A stretch of 64,000 nucleotides of DNA from Chondrus crispus (taxonomy: Eukaryota; Rhodophyta; Florideophyceae; Gigartinales; Gigartinaceae). Below are positions 1-9,029 of this stretch, one piece after another. Both the position numbers and the translations under genes were made by a program. The number at the start of each line of letters is the position of its first letter. Position 1 is the stretch's first letter. Location of the stretch: contig NW_005178994.1 of assembly GCF_000350225.1 (NCBI RefSeq), positions 167,658-231,657 on the forward strand, read 5' to 3'. Below the pieces are notes generated by a model. That model made no database searches. It had not been told where the DNA came from and saw nothing but the letters and a program-made list of their open reading frames with translations.

Positions 1-389
1 ATTATTTCGCCATCTTTGGCGGCCATCGTTTGCAATCTGTGACATCATGTATCTGAGTCCAGCATTATCAACAGCAAATCCTCTCTGGGCTGCCGTGATA
101 AGCCGCTCGCATATCATCTTTTCCTCTATGTACGTTAACACAGTAGGTCGACCACAACCAGCACCTTCGGTCTGCACTGCCTGAAGCGTAGCATCAATGC
201 CAAGCCTTTTCAAAGTCAGGTTGAGATTGCCTACAAGCGATTTTTTGAGGCCGCTCATTTCGGCCACTTTACGAATAGGCCATTTTTGCTGAGTAGCTTG
301 ACAGCTTCGAGTCTTGCTTTGACGACTTCTTCCTTGCTTTGGTCTTTTCTGGCGATCTGCCGGGTCTGTTTTCGCATGGATAGCGGCAT
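1..389 (-). pseudogene. Broken N-terminal part of a pogo/CENP-B-like transposase
   Basis: Read on the minus strand from the ATG at 389, a basic Lys/Arg-rich peptide (MPLSMRKQ...) ends at a stop at 255. A related reading continues in another frame to the window edge and includes GRPTVL, EEKMI and AAQRGFAVD. The same pattern (DAEEELL...ASQKGFAID) occurs in the better-preserved transposase N-terminus at 47335-47775, so I assign this to the same CENP-B/Tigger-type helix-turn-helix family. A frameshift near 255-265 separates the two halves, and the catalytic domain would lie outside the window. This is a remnant, not a working gene. The family assignment is by internal comparison and general knowledge of pogo transposases. 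Confidence 0.55.
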
Positions 390-633
390 TTTTTTGTGTG
401 TTGCAGTCTTGAGATGGGTGTAGTAGAAAGGGCGGGCTATGCAGACATTCAAAGTTTACCGAGAGTGTGATAAGGTGGATCATTCAAATTAGATCTGAAG
501 CGGTGTGATTGGTTGTGTCGCATTGCCTAACCAGTGCAAGTTTGACAAGTTGCGTTGTTACAGCGGCTGGCAACATCACAGGTAAGATGTCCATTATTAA
601 GCCATGTCCATATTTGACCCTGCCAGAAGGGTA

Positions 634-1119
634 GTGTCTAGACGACAAGCAATTTGACCTCATATGAGGTCAGTCATGGCCTCATATGAGGCCAGCTTTT
701 TTTTTGCAAAAATATATAAATTAAATCGAAACTTTAAAACATTCAGTTTGGACACCATTTCTTTAACGTATACGCGCTCGGCAATAACATATTGCAAAAC
801 ATTGGGATGGCGGTTGTCAATGCACAGAGAGACTAAGAATCTAATGAAGTATCAATGATGAGTTGACTTTTTAAACAGGCGTTTTGGTTTCGAAGATATC
901 AACATAAAACGTTTTGAGGTTGGTCAAAAAAGGCTCCTTTTTGGGCATTTCAAAAATGGCTGGAGAAGACGTGCAGATCTCACCAAACTCCACCCTTCCA
1001 CAACGCAGAAGTCAACTGCCGTGTCGAGAGTATCTTTTTTCCATCTTGTTGAGCTAGCGCAAGTCGAGAAAAATAAGTTGAAAAGTGACCTCATATGAGG
1101 TCATTTGTCACCTAGACAC
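634..1119. mobile_element. Small non-autonomous DNA transposon (MITE-like), 486 bp
   Basis: The two ends are imperfect inverted repeats. The left begins GTGTCTAGACGACAA and the right, read in reverse complement, GTGTCTAGGTGACAA. Both are followed within about 10 bp by the 16-bp palindrome GACCTCATATGAGGTC (658-673 and 1088-1103). A second palindrome, GGCCTCATATGAGGCC, follows the left one at about 679. The dinucleotide TA flanks both ends (632-633 and 1120-1121), matching the target duplication of the Tc1/mariner/pogo superfamily. The interior is AT-rich and has no credible coding sequence. Confidence 0.7.
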
Positions 1120-1685
1120 TAGTCGTATGTGGAATGGTACGGCATGGATGATACCGGTCGTCTGGTTAAAAAAGAGAAGCGCCCTGTACCGGGAGGCACG
1201 AAGGAAGCCTCCAAGGCTGAAGCCACTATGACCAGCGCCCCAGCCAAAACAGAAGATAACATTGATGAGGATGAGAGAAAGCGTTCGAATACAGGGGGGG
1301 TCGCTCAATAGTGCCTACTTTAGTAGTGCCTCCCTCTATATAGTGCTATGGCTCCCCCTCTGGCACAGGTTATCATAAGCCCATACGTGTATCATCTGGC
1401 ATGGTTCAGTTTTACGATATGGAGGTGCGACGGCTGGAAAATATGGCGACGAGTACAGTACCCTTGGGTACTCCATACTCAAAGGATTGAAGTTCTACAT
1501 TTTTAGTTGTGTTCTACTGGCTTTTGTGCTTTGCGTGTGCTTTGTTCCCAAATATATGTATACTGTATCAGCCTCCTTTATATAGTGCCATCCCTCCAAT
1601 AGTGCCATATCTAGAGGTATGTCACGCTATAGCACTATATCGTAGGAGGCACTGTATTGGAAAGCCCTCTGCACAGCGATGCAAG

Positions 1686-2300
1686 AAACGAAAGCGAAAA
1701 TTAGAAACCTCTTTTGCCGACTTTCCCGGCCCCAAGTACCATGTCGGCAATCCCAACATGGAAGGTGTTTTGCGTCACATGCCGCGTATGCCGGGAGTGA
1801 ACCACTCAATGTTCTACGTCGGTCACATGTTTACGCGATTTTGTTGGCACACCGAGGATGCCTTTTTGAATTCAGTTTCCTACCTGCACCGCGGAAGCGC
1901 TGGTAAGATTTTGTACGCTATACCTCCGAAGTACGCAGAAGCTTTCGAGACATATGCTGCCGGGAGTGTTTTTAATGATCGGTTGGCCAACGACTAACGT
2001 TCTGCACAGAGATATCTGATGTGCAAGACAACCATATTTGATCCGAGGGAACTGAATAGCCGAGGGATTGAATGCTATCGTATTCGGCGCAAGCCAGGTT
2101 TCTTCGTATTGACAGCACCTCGTGCTTATCATGCTGGATTCAACTGCAGTTTCAATATCGCCTAGGCTGTAAATGTTACCAAACCAGGATGGTTCCCAGT
2201 CCGCCGACAAGCGTCCCGCTGTGCTCGCCGAGGGGCCTACAGTTTGATTGTACCATACGAATACCTCCTGTTTCATGAGGCCAAATCGCTACAAGGCGCA
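1686..2300 (+). pseudogene. JmjC-domain histone demethylase pseudogene (KDM4/KDM5-like)
   Basis: One continuous reading frame encodes a recognisable JmjC catalytic core. In order it has FYVGHMFTRFCWHTEDAF with the Fe(II)-binding His and Glu, then SVSYLHRGS and YAIPPKYAE, then further downstream LTAPRAYHAGFNCSFN, which carries the third metal-binding His. JmjC demethylases use Fe(II) and 2-oxoglutarate to remove histone methyl-lysine marks. The frame is broken by TAA at 1995-1997 and TAG at 2163-2165; the latter falls where family members read Glu in the FNxAEAVN segment. No PHD, JmjN or other accessory domains are visible. The fragment sits inside AGTGCC-ended transposon sequence, so capture by a DNA transposon is likely. 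It is not expected to make an active enzyme. Confidence 0.75.
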
Positions 2301-2464
2301 TCTAGGTACTACAAACATAGAGCGCGCGTTTCTCACTGCAAAACACGACAGAGACCCAACCCGGAGCTGGCAGACGCTAATAACCACCGAGTGCATGAAA
2401 AAGATGTGACGACGTCACCGATTAATGCCGTCTCCCAATAGTGCCATTTTTAGGGTCTCGCACG

Positions 2465-2533
2465 GGGCGGCACTAATGAGTAGGGTCCATTGTACTGTAC
2501 GTGTACAGTCGACCCTACGCATTAGTGCCGCCC
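2465..2533. repeat. Long hairpin, 23-bp arms, in the transposon nest
   Basis: Arms 2465-2487 and 2511-2533 are reverse complements with one mismatch (core GGCGGCACTAATG). The loop itself contains an inner ACTGTAC/GTACAGT stem. The arms carry the AGTGCC end motif of the surrounding elements, so this may be two element ends brought head to head. Confidence 0.75.
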
Positions 2534-2825
2534 TCTGTAGGGACTAATAATACGGCACTAATTCGGAGCGGCACTATCAGAAAGCAGAATCACTACCCGG
2601 CCAGAACTGTTATTAGAGTCTGCTGTTGTTGCCTTTGACCCTGTCTCTCATGCCTAGCTTCTAGAAAAGCTCGTTTTGCGGACCTCAAGTGCGATAAGGC
2701 ATTGCTCACATCGCACTCCACACCCAGACTCTCCAAAGACCCAAACAACCTTGCTAACACTACAGCACTCGGTACGGCCCGCCTCTCCGTAATTTCACAC
2801 TCGCCTTCTGCCACACAATCATCCA

Positions 2826-3173
2826 TCATAGCATCACTGGCAGACCGCTTCTGTAGCTCTCCACCATAATGTATTGAATCGCAAGCATCACCAATAGAAG
2901 CTTCTGCCACAAGCTCATTAGTCTCGATCTCAATCCATTCCTCCACATCGCAGAGTGCAAAGTCTTTGTTCCGAGCGTTGTAGCGGTGTTGGTCACAATT
3001 TGTTGGAGTGAAGGAAGAGATCGTTTGATGTTTCGGATGGTTCGCTCTGAAATTTTGAACTGACGCATAACTGTGGTATTCGCATTCCCGACCTGCAGCA
3101 GATGCCCAACCTCGATTTTCTGTGCAATCGTAAAGCGCGTACGCTTCGCTTTGGCGATCTTTTCAGGAGTCAT
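2826..3173 (-). pseudogene. Fragment of a pogo/CENP-B-type transposase (helix-turn-helix end)
   Basis: From the ATG at 3173 the product begins MTPEKIAKAKRTRFTIAQK and continues with VMRQFKISERTIRNIKR. This is a Psq/CENP-B-like helix-turn-helix DNA-binding segment as in pogo transposases. The frame ends at 2826 with no DDE catalytic part, and overlapping minus-strand sequence in another frame (2593-2946) is acidic and unrecognised, so a frameshift or internal deletion is likely. It lies inside the terminal repeats of the 2441-3327 element and is presumably the remnant of its transposase. Confidence 0.5.
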
Positions 3174-3332
3174 GTTAGGGTCTTTGAGTGAGGTGCCATC
3201 ACGTCACCAATTGAGCTGAGGCGCATGAGGAGTGGCCGATGACGACGTCGTGCATGACACGTGGCAGAACCTGTGTCTGCCGGTTTTTGCGGCACTAATT
3301 CGAGGGTGGCAATAATGAAAGCGGCACTATTG

Positions 3333-3682
3333 CGCGTCCCCCCCCTGTACCTGTTTCTCAATTCCAAATTCATCCGCACTTCAAAAGCAAAGCTCTGTGA
3401 CTGCTCAAATATTCTTTTTGGTGAATGCATGTCTTAAGCCGAAATATCTCTTCGAGAAAAGCGTTGTGCAACACTGGACTGCTTGCTTATCCACGCTGCC
3501 CAAGAAGCGCCATCATATACTCTTCCATCGCCGACCCGCCTCCCCAGAAAGGTTCGAAATTCAAACAAAGCTCTACGGAAACGGTGTGAAGAGCACCGTA
3601 GCTATCCGGACAGGATCACCAATTCCACATGACATCGTGCGGTGTCATGTGGAAAGAATTCTTCCCATGTGACTGTCCAGTT
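3333..3682. other. Intergenic stretch with a 12-bp-stem hairpin
   Basis: No gene is visible. Arms 3623-3634 and 3643-3654 (TTCCACATGACA and its complement, loop of 8) form a perfect stem about 30 bp past the stop codon of the leftward SET gene, so it would lie in that gene's 3' untranslated region. Whether it acts in RNA processing is unknown. Confidence 0.6.
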
Positions 3683-5281
3683 TTAATAGTTTTCGTCAAA
3701 CGCTCGTCCAACACGAGCTCCACTTTCGGCATCAACAATCTCACTTTCATCTACAGGTCGTAGTAAATCTAGTGCTTTCAGTCTCCGCTCTGCGTAGTAT
3801 TCGATGACATCTAGAGAAGCGGCTCTACGTTTGTAAGCCTGAACGGTACGCCTTAGAATATCACGCTCGGCAGCCACGAGTCCCTTTGCCATCGCCCATC
3901 GCTGCGCTGCGACAGTATCTGCAGCATCACCGTCATAGCCTGAATCTTCTGACATGACGTACCCGTCTAGAGCATCTTCGCACGCACCGATAATCGTGTC
4001 GCATACGGCTTTTTCATTGTCGGGGCTTATCGGTAGTGAGAGATGATCCCAAATTTCACTACGGAAGACGGACTCTAGCAGGAAAGCGTCTCCAGTTCCA
4101 AGGCAGAGTAGACGCAGGTAAACGTCTAGCATTTCTGGGGGCTCCCACACTGCTGTGTCTGTAGCTGCCAGATCAAAGGCGGCAGGAGCTTGTGATGGGA
4201 TCCCACAGTCGTCGCCGTATTGCTCAAGAATTTCCACCTTATCTTCGTAAAACCGATCCATTGTTGTGAGGGCAAATACCATTTCCACGGTGTTGGCAGA
4301 GGAATTTGGGAGAATCGTGCCACGCTCAACTAGCAAATCAGCATTGCGAACCGATGCGCCAGCATACAGCGTGAGCTCGTCCGCAGGCTGCAGTTCTTGT
4401 TGCGATACGAGTTTGACCTTCCTTTTGGAACTGAAAAACATACCCGCGGACCCTGTTTCCAACCGTGATGAGGGACTGACTGCCGTGTTCATTTGCGACG
4501 CCACAGGAGCAAAAATTAGTTCCTTCCCACTCGATACAGATGAGCTCCGTGCGTCGACTAGAGCGATTGCCCATCGGTATAAATCGAGTGAGAAATCAGC
4601 TTGAGGAGCTTGAAACAGCTGGTTTCCCACTTCACTATTTATTTTTTCCCATTCTTCTAGCACACCTCCGGCAATTTCAAGCAAGCGGTCGTGCACGAGT
4701 GAGCCTTTGAGCCATTCAAGTTGCTCAGATGGCCACAGAGTTGCCGCGTCAAGCTCTCCCGGACCGGGGATGGATTTAATTAAGGGGGCGACTGAACTGC
4801 CGTCTCCCTTCGCGCGTTCATATAGTAGTTGTAAAGCAATCCACGATGCTGGAGCCAGGTCGTCAGCTCCGGACCACTGTTTCAAAGCGCTGACCTCTGC
4901 TTCCAGAGAGGAGCGAGCTGTTTTTGACGAGAGAAACACAGATTCAGGAAAGGAGGCGAGTTCGGTGTTTTTCAGCACGCCCTTTCCCGATTTTGCCAAG
5001 TAGATACCGAGTTTTGAGCGCGAGTCCGTCGGCGTCAACACGAGATTTTCGTTAATAGTAGCCTTGTTAGACAACAACCAGTCCGCAAGTAAAGCAGTCG
5101 GCGCTACTGCAGGGCTTTGAAAGGGCATATACCGGTGCGGAGCTCGTCCTCTTCGGACTATTCGGTAGTGGTCGTAATACTGGCGCACGGGAATACATGC
5201 CTGCCCTGAGAATACGCGATGACGTGGGTGCGACTGTGATAGTGATATGGGCAATGAGGACAAGAAAGCCACTGTATTCAT
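3683..5281 (-). CDS. SET-domain protein of the Rubisco LSMT-like family
   Basis: This is a 532-residue protein if translation starts at the ATG at 5281; an ATG at 5305 in the same frame is also possible. The N-terminus (MNTVAFLSSLPISLSQS...) is Ser-rich and resembles an organelle-targeting peptide. The middle matches the split SET domain of plant Rubisco large-subunit methyltransferase relatives: a LGIYLAKSGKGVL-like start, then after an insertion LIFAPVASQMN, and the closing LTLYAGASVRNADLLVERG, where family members read YG...N.ELLL.YG. The C-terminal helical half, ending in AERRLKALDLL, fits the LSMT substrate-binding domain. The asparagine-histidine motif of active SET enzymes is altered to Asn-Thr, so activity is uncertain. 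Likely role: lysine methylation of a plastid or cytosolic protein (inferred). Confidence 0.7.
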   Translation of the reverse strand: MNTVAFLSSLPISLSQSHPRHRVFSGQACIPVRQYYDHYRIVRRGRAPHRYMPFQSPAVAPTALLADWLLSNKATINENLVLTPTDSRSKLGIYLAKSGKGVLKNTELASFPESVFLSSKTARSSLEAEVSALKQWSGADDLAPASWIALQLLYERAKGDGSSVAPLIKSIPGPGELDAATLWPSEQLEWLKGSLVHDRLLEIAGGVLEEWEKINSEVGNQLFQAPQADFSLDLYRWAIALVDARSSSVSSGKELIFAPVASQMNTAVSPSSRLETGSAGMFFSSKRKVKLVSQQELQPADELTLYAGASVRNADLLVERGTILPNSSANTVEMVFALTTMDRFYEDKVEILEQYGDDCGIPSQAPAAFDLAATDTAVWEPPEMLDVYLRLLCLGTGDAFLLESVFRSEIWDHLSLPISPDNEKAVCDTIIGACEDALDGYVMSEDSGYDGDAADTVAAQRWAMAKGLVAAERDILRRTVQAYKRRAASLDVIEYYAERRLKALDLLRPVDESEIVDAESGARVGRAFDENY

Positions 5282-5910
5282 GGTCTCGAGGGATGCCCTT
5301 TCCATGGTTGTATCCCTTTCCGACAACGTAAAAACTATGTGAGAGTTTTGCTCCGGTGTCAAGTTGCGCGGCGAAACTCGGGCGGGAAAAGCCAGACACG
5401 ACGGGGCCTTACGCACGCAAACGTCCGAATTGAAGCGTGTTTTGGTGGCAACGCAGAAGGCGGGGGATACAGGGTCACAAATAAGGGCCTTGTTCGATTG
5501 CGGCGGTGATGCAAGCGAGAGTCGTGGCTGTTCCCGCCCTTTTGCAAGTTCGGATCCGCTCGCTTTACGGTGGGAGCTCAGACCAGCAGATTGGGAGTCA
5601 GGATGGGGTTGAAATTAGACGCGGATTTAAATTGGGACACGTTTCTGGCTCTCGAAATATTAAAACGGTCTACTACGCGCCTCTCCCCCACCCCGCAATA
5701 AAACAGTCCCAGTAGTGTTCAGGGTGCACCGAGGCAGAGACAGTCCTCCTGCGCGGGAACAGTTTTCGCCGAAAGAACGGAGGCCCCGTCAGAAATGAAA
5801 GGCCATGACTGCTTCCCTGTGCCATCGCGTTCTCCAAATGTTGGACGGTGGCATGCGCGCACTTTGCCGGACTAACTCTTATCCCGCTCACATGCGGTAC
5901 ACGAGCCTTC
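5282..5910. other. Divergent intergenic region
   Basis: This lies between the leftward SET gene and the rightward membrane-protein gene and presumably holds both promoters. I see no convincing TATA box, repeat or additional gene. Confidence 0.5.
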
Positions 5911-7017
5911 ATGCTTGCAGCAATTCCCGCATGTCGAATGAATGAACTCTACAGATCCCCCCTTTCTGCCTCTCCTCATCGGAACCCTTACCACATCCGT
6001 CGCCTCCTCATCTTTTCCGTGGTTTTTCACTTTGCCTCAAGCTATCCGGTGCGACCAGCTTCCCAACAGTTTTCGTCGCCATTACGCGGCCTCGTTTCTC
6101 CACGAGTTGATGTGGCAGACTTGGTCGCACCGTGTCCTCTCGGCATGGGCGAGGACCAGAACTCCCATGCCCAAGCATTGGTTGTCCATATTCAAACCCT
6201 GGTCGACGAAAGTCCTAGTTCCGCGCTGGTACAGACTATGGGGCCGAGTGAAGTGCTTCCCTCAAACACCGCTGAAGCGGCGGTCGAGATTGCGCCGACA
6301 CCAGATGATATCTTTGTTACTCCTATGCCAAGCAGCACCGAAGATTCATTTATCGTCACGCCGGAGCCCGCAGCAGAGTCTATCGACGCATCTCCAATCA
6401 CCGTTGGTGACACCAGTGGGCAAGCTGACAATGCAGTTGTTTCATTGACAGCAGATCCTCAACCTTCATCGGTGGTTCAACCAGCAGGACCGCAACCTTT
6501 ACCGGACCCACAAGCATCGCAGACCCCCAGCCCTCGTCCTACGGTTGCAGGCCCAACGATGCAAACTCCGAACACGACTGGACCGACACCCGTTGCAGAA
6601 GCATCAACGGGACAAGTGCAAACTCCCTCTGCGGGGCCGACGATCTCCGCAGCGCCAATTAAGCAAACGCCATCAAAGATTCCGGTTGTCGCGGGTGGAA
6701 ACGTATCCGGGTCCACCACCAGCCCATCATCGAGCACCATAGACGGGGCCAGGAGTGGAGGGGGGAGGGTGGGTCTCATTGTGGGGTCTGTAGTCGGGAT
6801 CGTTGGGCTTGTATGCGTGGTGAGCGCTGTGATTTTCGTGACGTCGCGGTCGCAGTACCTGCCGTTTCTGGCGGCTATATCGCGGTCAGGGGACAGCCGG
6901 GAGTTTGTGGTGCCAGAAAGGACGATACCAGACCGAGAGGGAGGGTCGCCGAACTCTGGGAACACGCCATGGCGTTATGAGGCGAGGAGCTTGGATGAGG
7001 CTACGGACAGCTCTTGA
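5911..7017 (+). CDS. Ser/Thr/Pro-rich single-pass membrane protein, function unknown
   Basis: This is a 368-residue protein from the ATG at 5911; the in-frame ATG at 5938 is an equally good start and lies closer to a hydrophobic stretch (LLIFSVVFHFASSYP) that could be a signal peptide. From about residue 100 to 285 the chain is rich in Pro, Thr, Ser and Ala with loose repeats of the type QTPxxTGPTP, a composition typical of heavily O-glycosylated stalks. A strongly hydrophobic segment (VGLIVGSVVGIVGLVCVV) follows, then a short basic and acidic tail. The predicted topology is extracellular stalk outside and C-terminus inside. I recognise no family. A wall-associated or adhesion role would be a guess. 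Confidence 0.6.
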   Translation: MLAAIPACRMNELYRSPLSASPHRNPYHIRRLLIFSVVFHFASSYPVRPASQQFSSPLRGLVSPRVDVADLVAPCPLGMGEDQNSHAQALVVHIQTLVDESPSSALVQTMGPSEVLPSNTAEAAVEIAPTPDDIFVTPMPSSTEDSFIVTPEPAAESIDASPITVGDTSGQADNAVVSLTADPQPSSVVQPAGPQPLPDPQASQTPSPRPTVAGPTMQTPNTTGPTPVAEASTGQVQTPSAGPTISAAPIKQTPSKIPVVAGGNVSGSTTSPSSSTIDGARSGGGRVGLIVGSVVGIVGLVCVVSAVIFVTSRSQYLPFLAAISRSGDSREFVVPERTIPDREGGSPNSGNTPWRYEARSLDEATDSS

Positions 7018-7867
7018 CAAACAGGTGCTGCTTCGTTGTAGAGTGAATTTTCTCTATGTGGACATATGAAAGGTATACATACATGACTCCTGGGTTTAAG
7101 TGTAGGAATAAAATCTGGCGAATGTCTGCCCATGCAGATGTGTTTACTGTACCAGTAGATCGTAATAGCTGTCGGCAAATATAGCTGTCTGCATAGGGAT
7201 CACTGAAAGAGGAATTCTACTTTCTTGGTCTCGTGAGACGGCATTTTCGGAACCAAGACAAGCAACCTCCTGGGAGGTTGCTTGTCTTGGCTGGGACCAG
7301 CAACTCCCTCGAGCTTCATCCTCCGCCTGCGTCCCGTTTGCATCCCCCGCAAGCCGTGTTGCCAGCTCCCATAACTCTGTCTCAGATGCTACGGGGTGAC
7401 TTTGTTGTACGAGCGTTGCCCCGTCAACAATCAATGGGAAGGTGAAGGGAAGGACTGCTAGACTAGGCGACCATACGACACGTGGCTTAAAATACTGCGC
7501 TGTACAGACAAGACAAGCAGGAACGTAAACGCAGATTCGTGGCGTGTTAGACGCGGGCGGGTCTTATGTCTCAAATTGGGCCCATGGCACGGCCGAAAAA
7601 CGACGCAAGAGAAAAGATAGAAATTACACTATTTGGCGACATATTCCCGTTTGTCCGCAACATACAGTATCCAACCGGCACGCAGTTGCGCCTCGCCTCC
7701 AGCGAGGAAGTAACCGCATCACCTTTCCATCCTTGCTTTTTTCTCCCCTCCCCCCCACCCCCCCCTGCCGCCGACACACAGCGTGCGAACCGCACGCACG
7801 GCGATTCCCGACGACGCCAACCCGGCACCGAGCGTCCATGCGAGCGGCCAGGCCGGCGGGCAGGCGG
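7018..7867. other. Intergenic region with a perfect 18-bp-arm hairpin
   Basis: Arms 7253-7270 and 7273-7290 are exact reverse complements (CCAAGACAAGCAACCTCC, 2-nt spacer). The rest is GC-rich downstream of 7700, including a C-rich run near 7740-7770. No gene is recognised. It separates the membrane protein from the TMEM230-like gene. Confidence 0.6.
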
Positions 7868-8495
7868 ATGTCGCTTTCGCGCGCGAGCTCGAGCTCGCGC
7901 GACCCATACCGAGATGTACGGCAGCTGCACACGTCTGGCGCGGCGCGCGTGCCCGGGCAAGCGGAAACTAACACGTGAGGCAGGACTCGATTCCCGCGGA
8001 GCAATACGATACGTCGCGCTCGCGCTTCAGCGACGCGAGCTTGTTCGAGCGCGGCGCGGACGGCAGCGCCAGGACAACGTTCCCGTGGCGGACTACGCTT
8101 GTGGCCGTGCTGCTGTTCGGTATCGGGCTGATGTTTTTGCTGCTCGGCGTGCTGCATTTTAGGGATAAGGACCGCGGGACGTCGATCGCCTTCATTTGCT
8201 TGGGGTGCGTCACGTTTCTGCCCGGCGTGTATGTCGTGTTCAATCTCGTGCAGGTGCTGAGGGGGGCGCCCGGGTTTCATTTGTCGGACTGTAGGTCGCT
8301 TTGCTTTTTCTTTCTTTCTTGTGACGGACGGCTGGGAGGCTCTACAGAGGGAGTTGCTGACGTTTTTGTTTTGTTTTTGCGTTGGTGGACTGATAGTTGC
8401 GCATTGGGATGATTATAGGTGGTGAGGAAGACAATGGGAGTACGAGAAAGAAGAAACCTAGTTTAGAAACGATTCATGAAGAAGCGGATCGGTGA
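7868..8495 (+). CDS. TMEM230/TMEM134-like two-pass membrane protein, three exons
   Basis: The central exon encodes FPWRTTLVAVLLFGIGL, a short DKDRG loop, then CLGCVTFLPGVYVV and VLRGAPGFHLSD. This matches the two transmembrane helices and the FLPG motif plus RGxPG(Y/F) tail of the TMEM230/TMEM134 (DUF872) family, which act in endosomal and secretory vesicle traffic. No ATG precedes this exon in frame, so I propose exons 7868-7915, 7984-8290 and 8419-8495. Intron 1 (68 bp) has GTACGG...CAG with an ACTAAC branch-like site; intron 2 (128 bp) has GTAGGT...TATAG. Joined, they give 143 residues ending in a basic/acidic tail. The membrane core is well supported, while the 16-residue first exon and the last exon are inferred from splice sites. 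Confidence 0.65.
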
Positions 8496-9029
8496 ACGTC
8501 ATGGGTTTCCCAAAACGGATTAGCCGCTACCTCTCGAGGTAGGTGGGGTTAACCGGAGGTGCCATTCTGTAGCAACACGCAAGTGCAGGCTGTAATGCAG
8601 TCGACGCTTCCTGGGTCGTCCTCGCTGGCGACGTCCTTGTTGGCGAATTCGGTGACGTCGGCATCCGCTAAAAATAATCATATTACGCCATTTCTCGAGC
8701 AGCAATGACTGCAAACATATCGCATTACACCTGTGCCGCTTCCATCATCTTCTGATCATGCCCAATGATTGGGCCCCAGTTTCACCCTCTCAAAAGCGAA
8801 ACGGGTCCCACGCTACAAGAGCCAAAATGTAACCAGCTCGGCACACCAAACAATTCCCTCCCCCCCCCCCCCCCCCACGATGAATGGGTGCGAAACACAG
8901 GTGGGGAGAATTTACATCGTACCNNNNNNNNNNNNNNNNNNNNNNNNNNNNNNNNNNNNNNNNNNNNNNNNNNNNNNNNNNNNNNNNNNNNNNNNNNNNN
9001 NNNNNNNNNNNNNNNNNNNNNNNTCAGCG
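8496..9029. other. Intergenic region with a C homopolymer and a 100-base assembly gap
   Basis: Positions 8924-9023 are N. A C homopolymer of about 17 bases lies at about 8863-8878 and may have caused the assembly to break. The promoter and possibly the first codons of the copine gene fall here. No other gene is visible. Confidence 0.8.

Larger units (their letters stand above)
1306..3332. mobile_element. Nest of TA-flanked elements with AGTGCC-repeat ends
   Basis: The left end (1306 onward: CAATAGTGCC, then AGTGCCTCCCTC) is mirrored at the right end (3332 backwards: CAATAGTGCC, then TTGCCACCCTC). Each end carries several AGTGCC motifs 17-25 bp apart. Further left-type ends lie at about 1575, 1600 and 2438, and a right-type end at about 1650. 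The region is therefore probably two or more related elements, one inserted in or beside another. The sub-element 2441-3327 encloses a transposase-like fragment on the minus strand; the 1.1 kb before it encloses a JmjC pseudogene. The exact nesting order is inferred. Confidence 0.6.

Noticed and set aside
7566-8162. Overlapping long GC-rich open frames on both strands before the TMEM230-like gene
   Set aside because: No family motifs, Arg/Pro-rich composition, and several frames open at once, as expected by chance at high GC.
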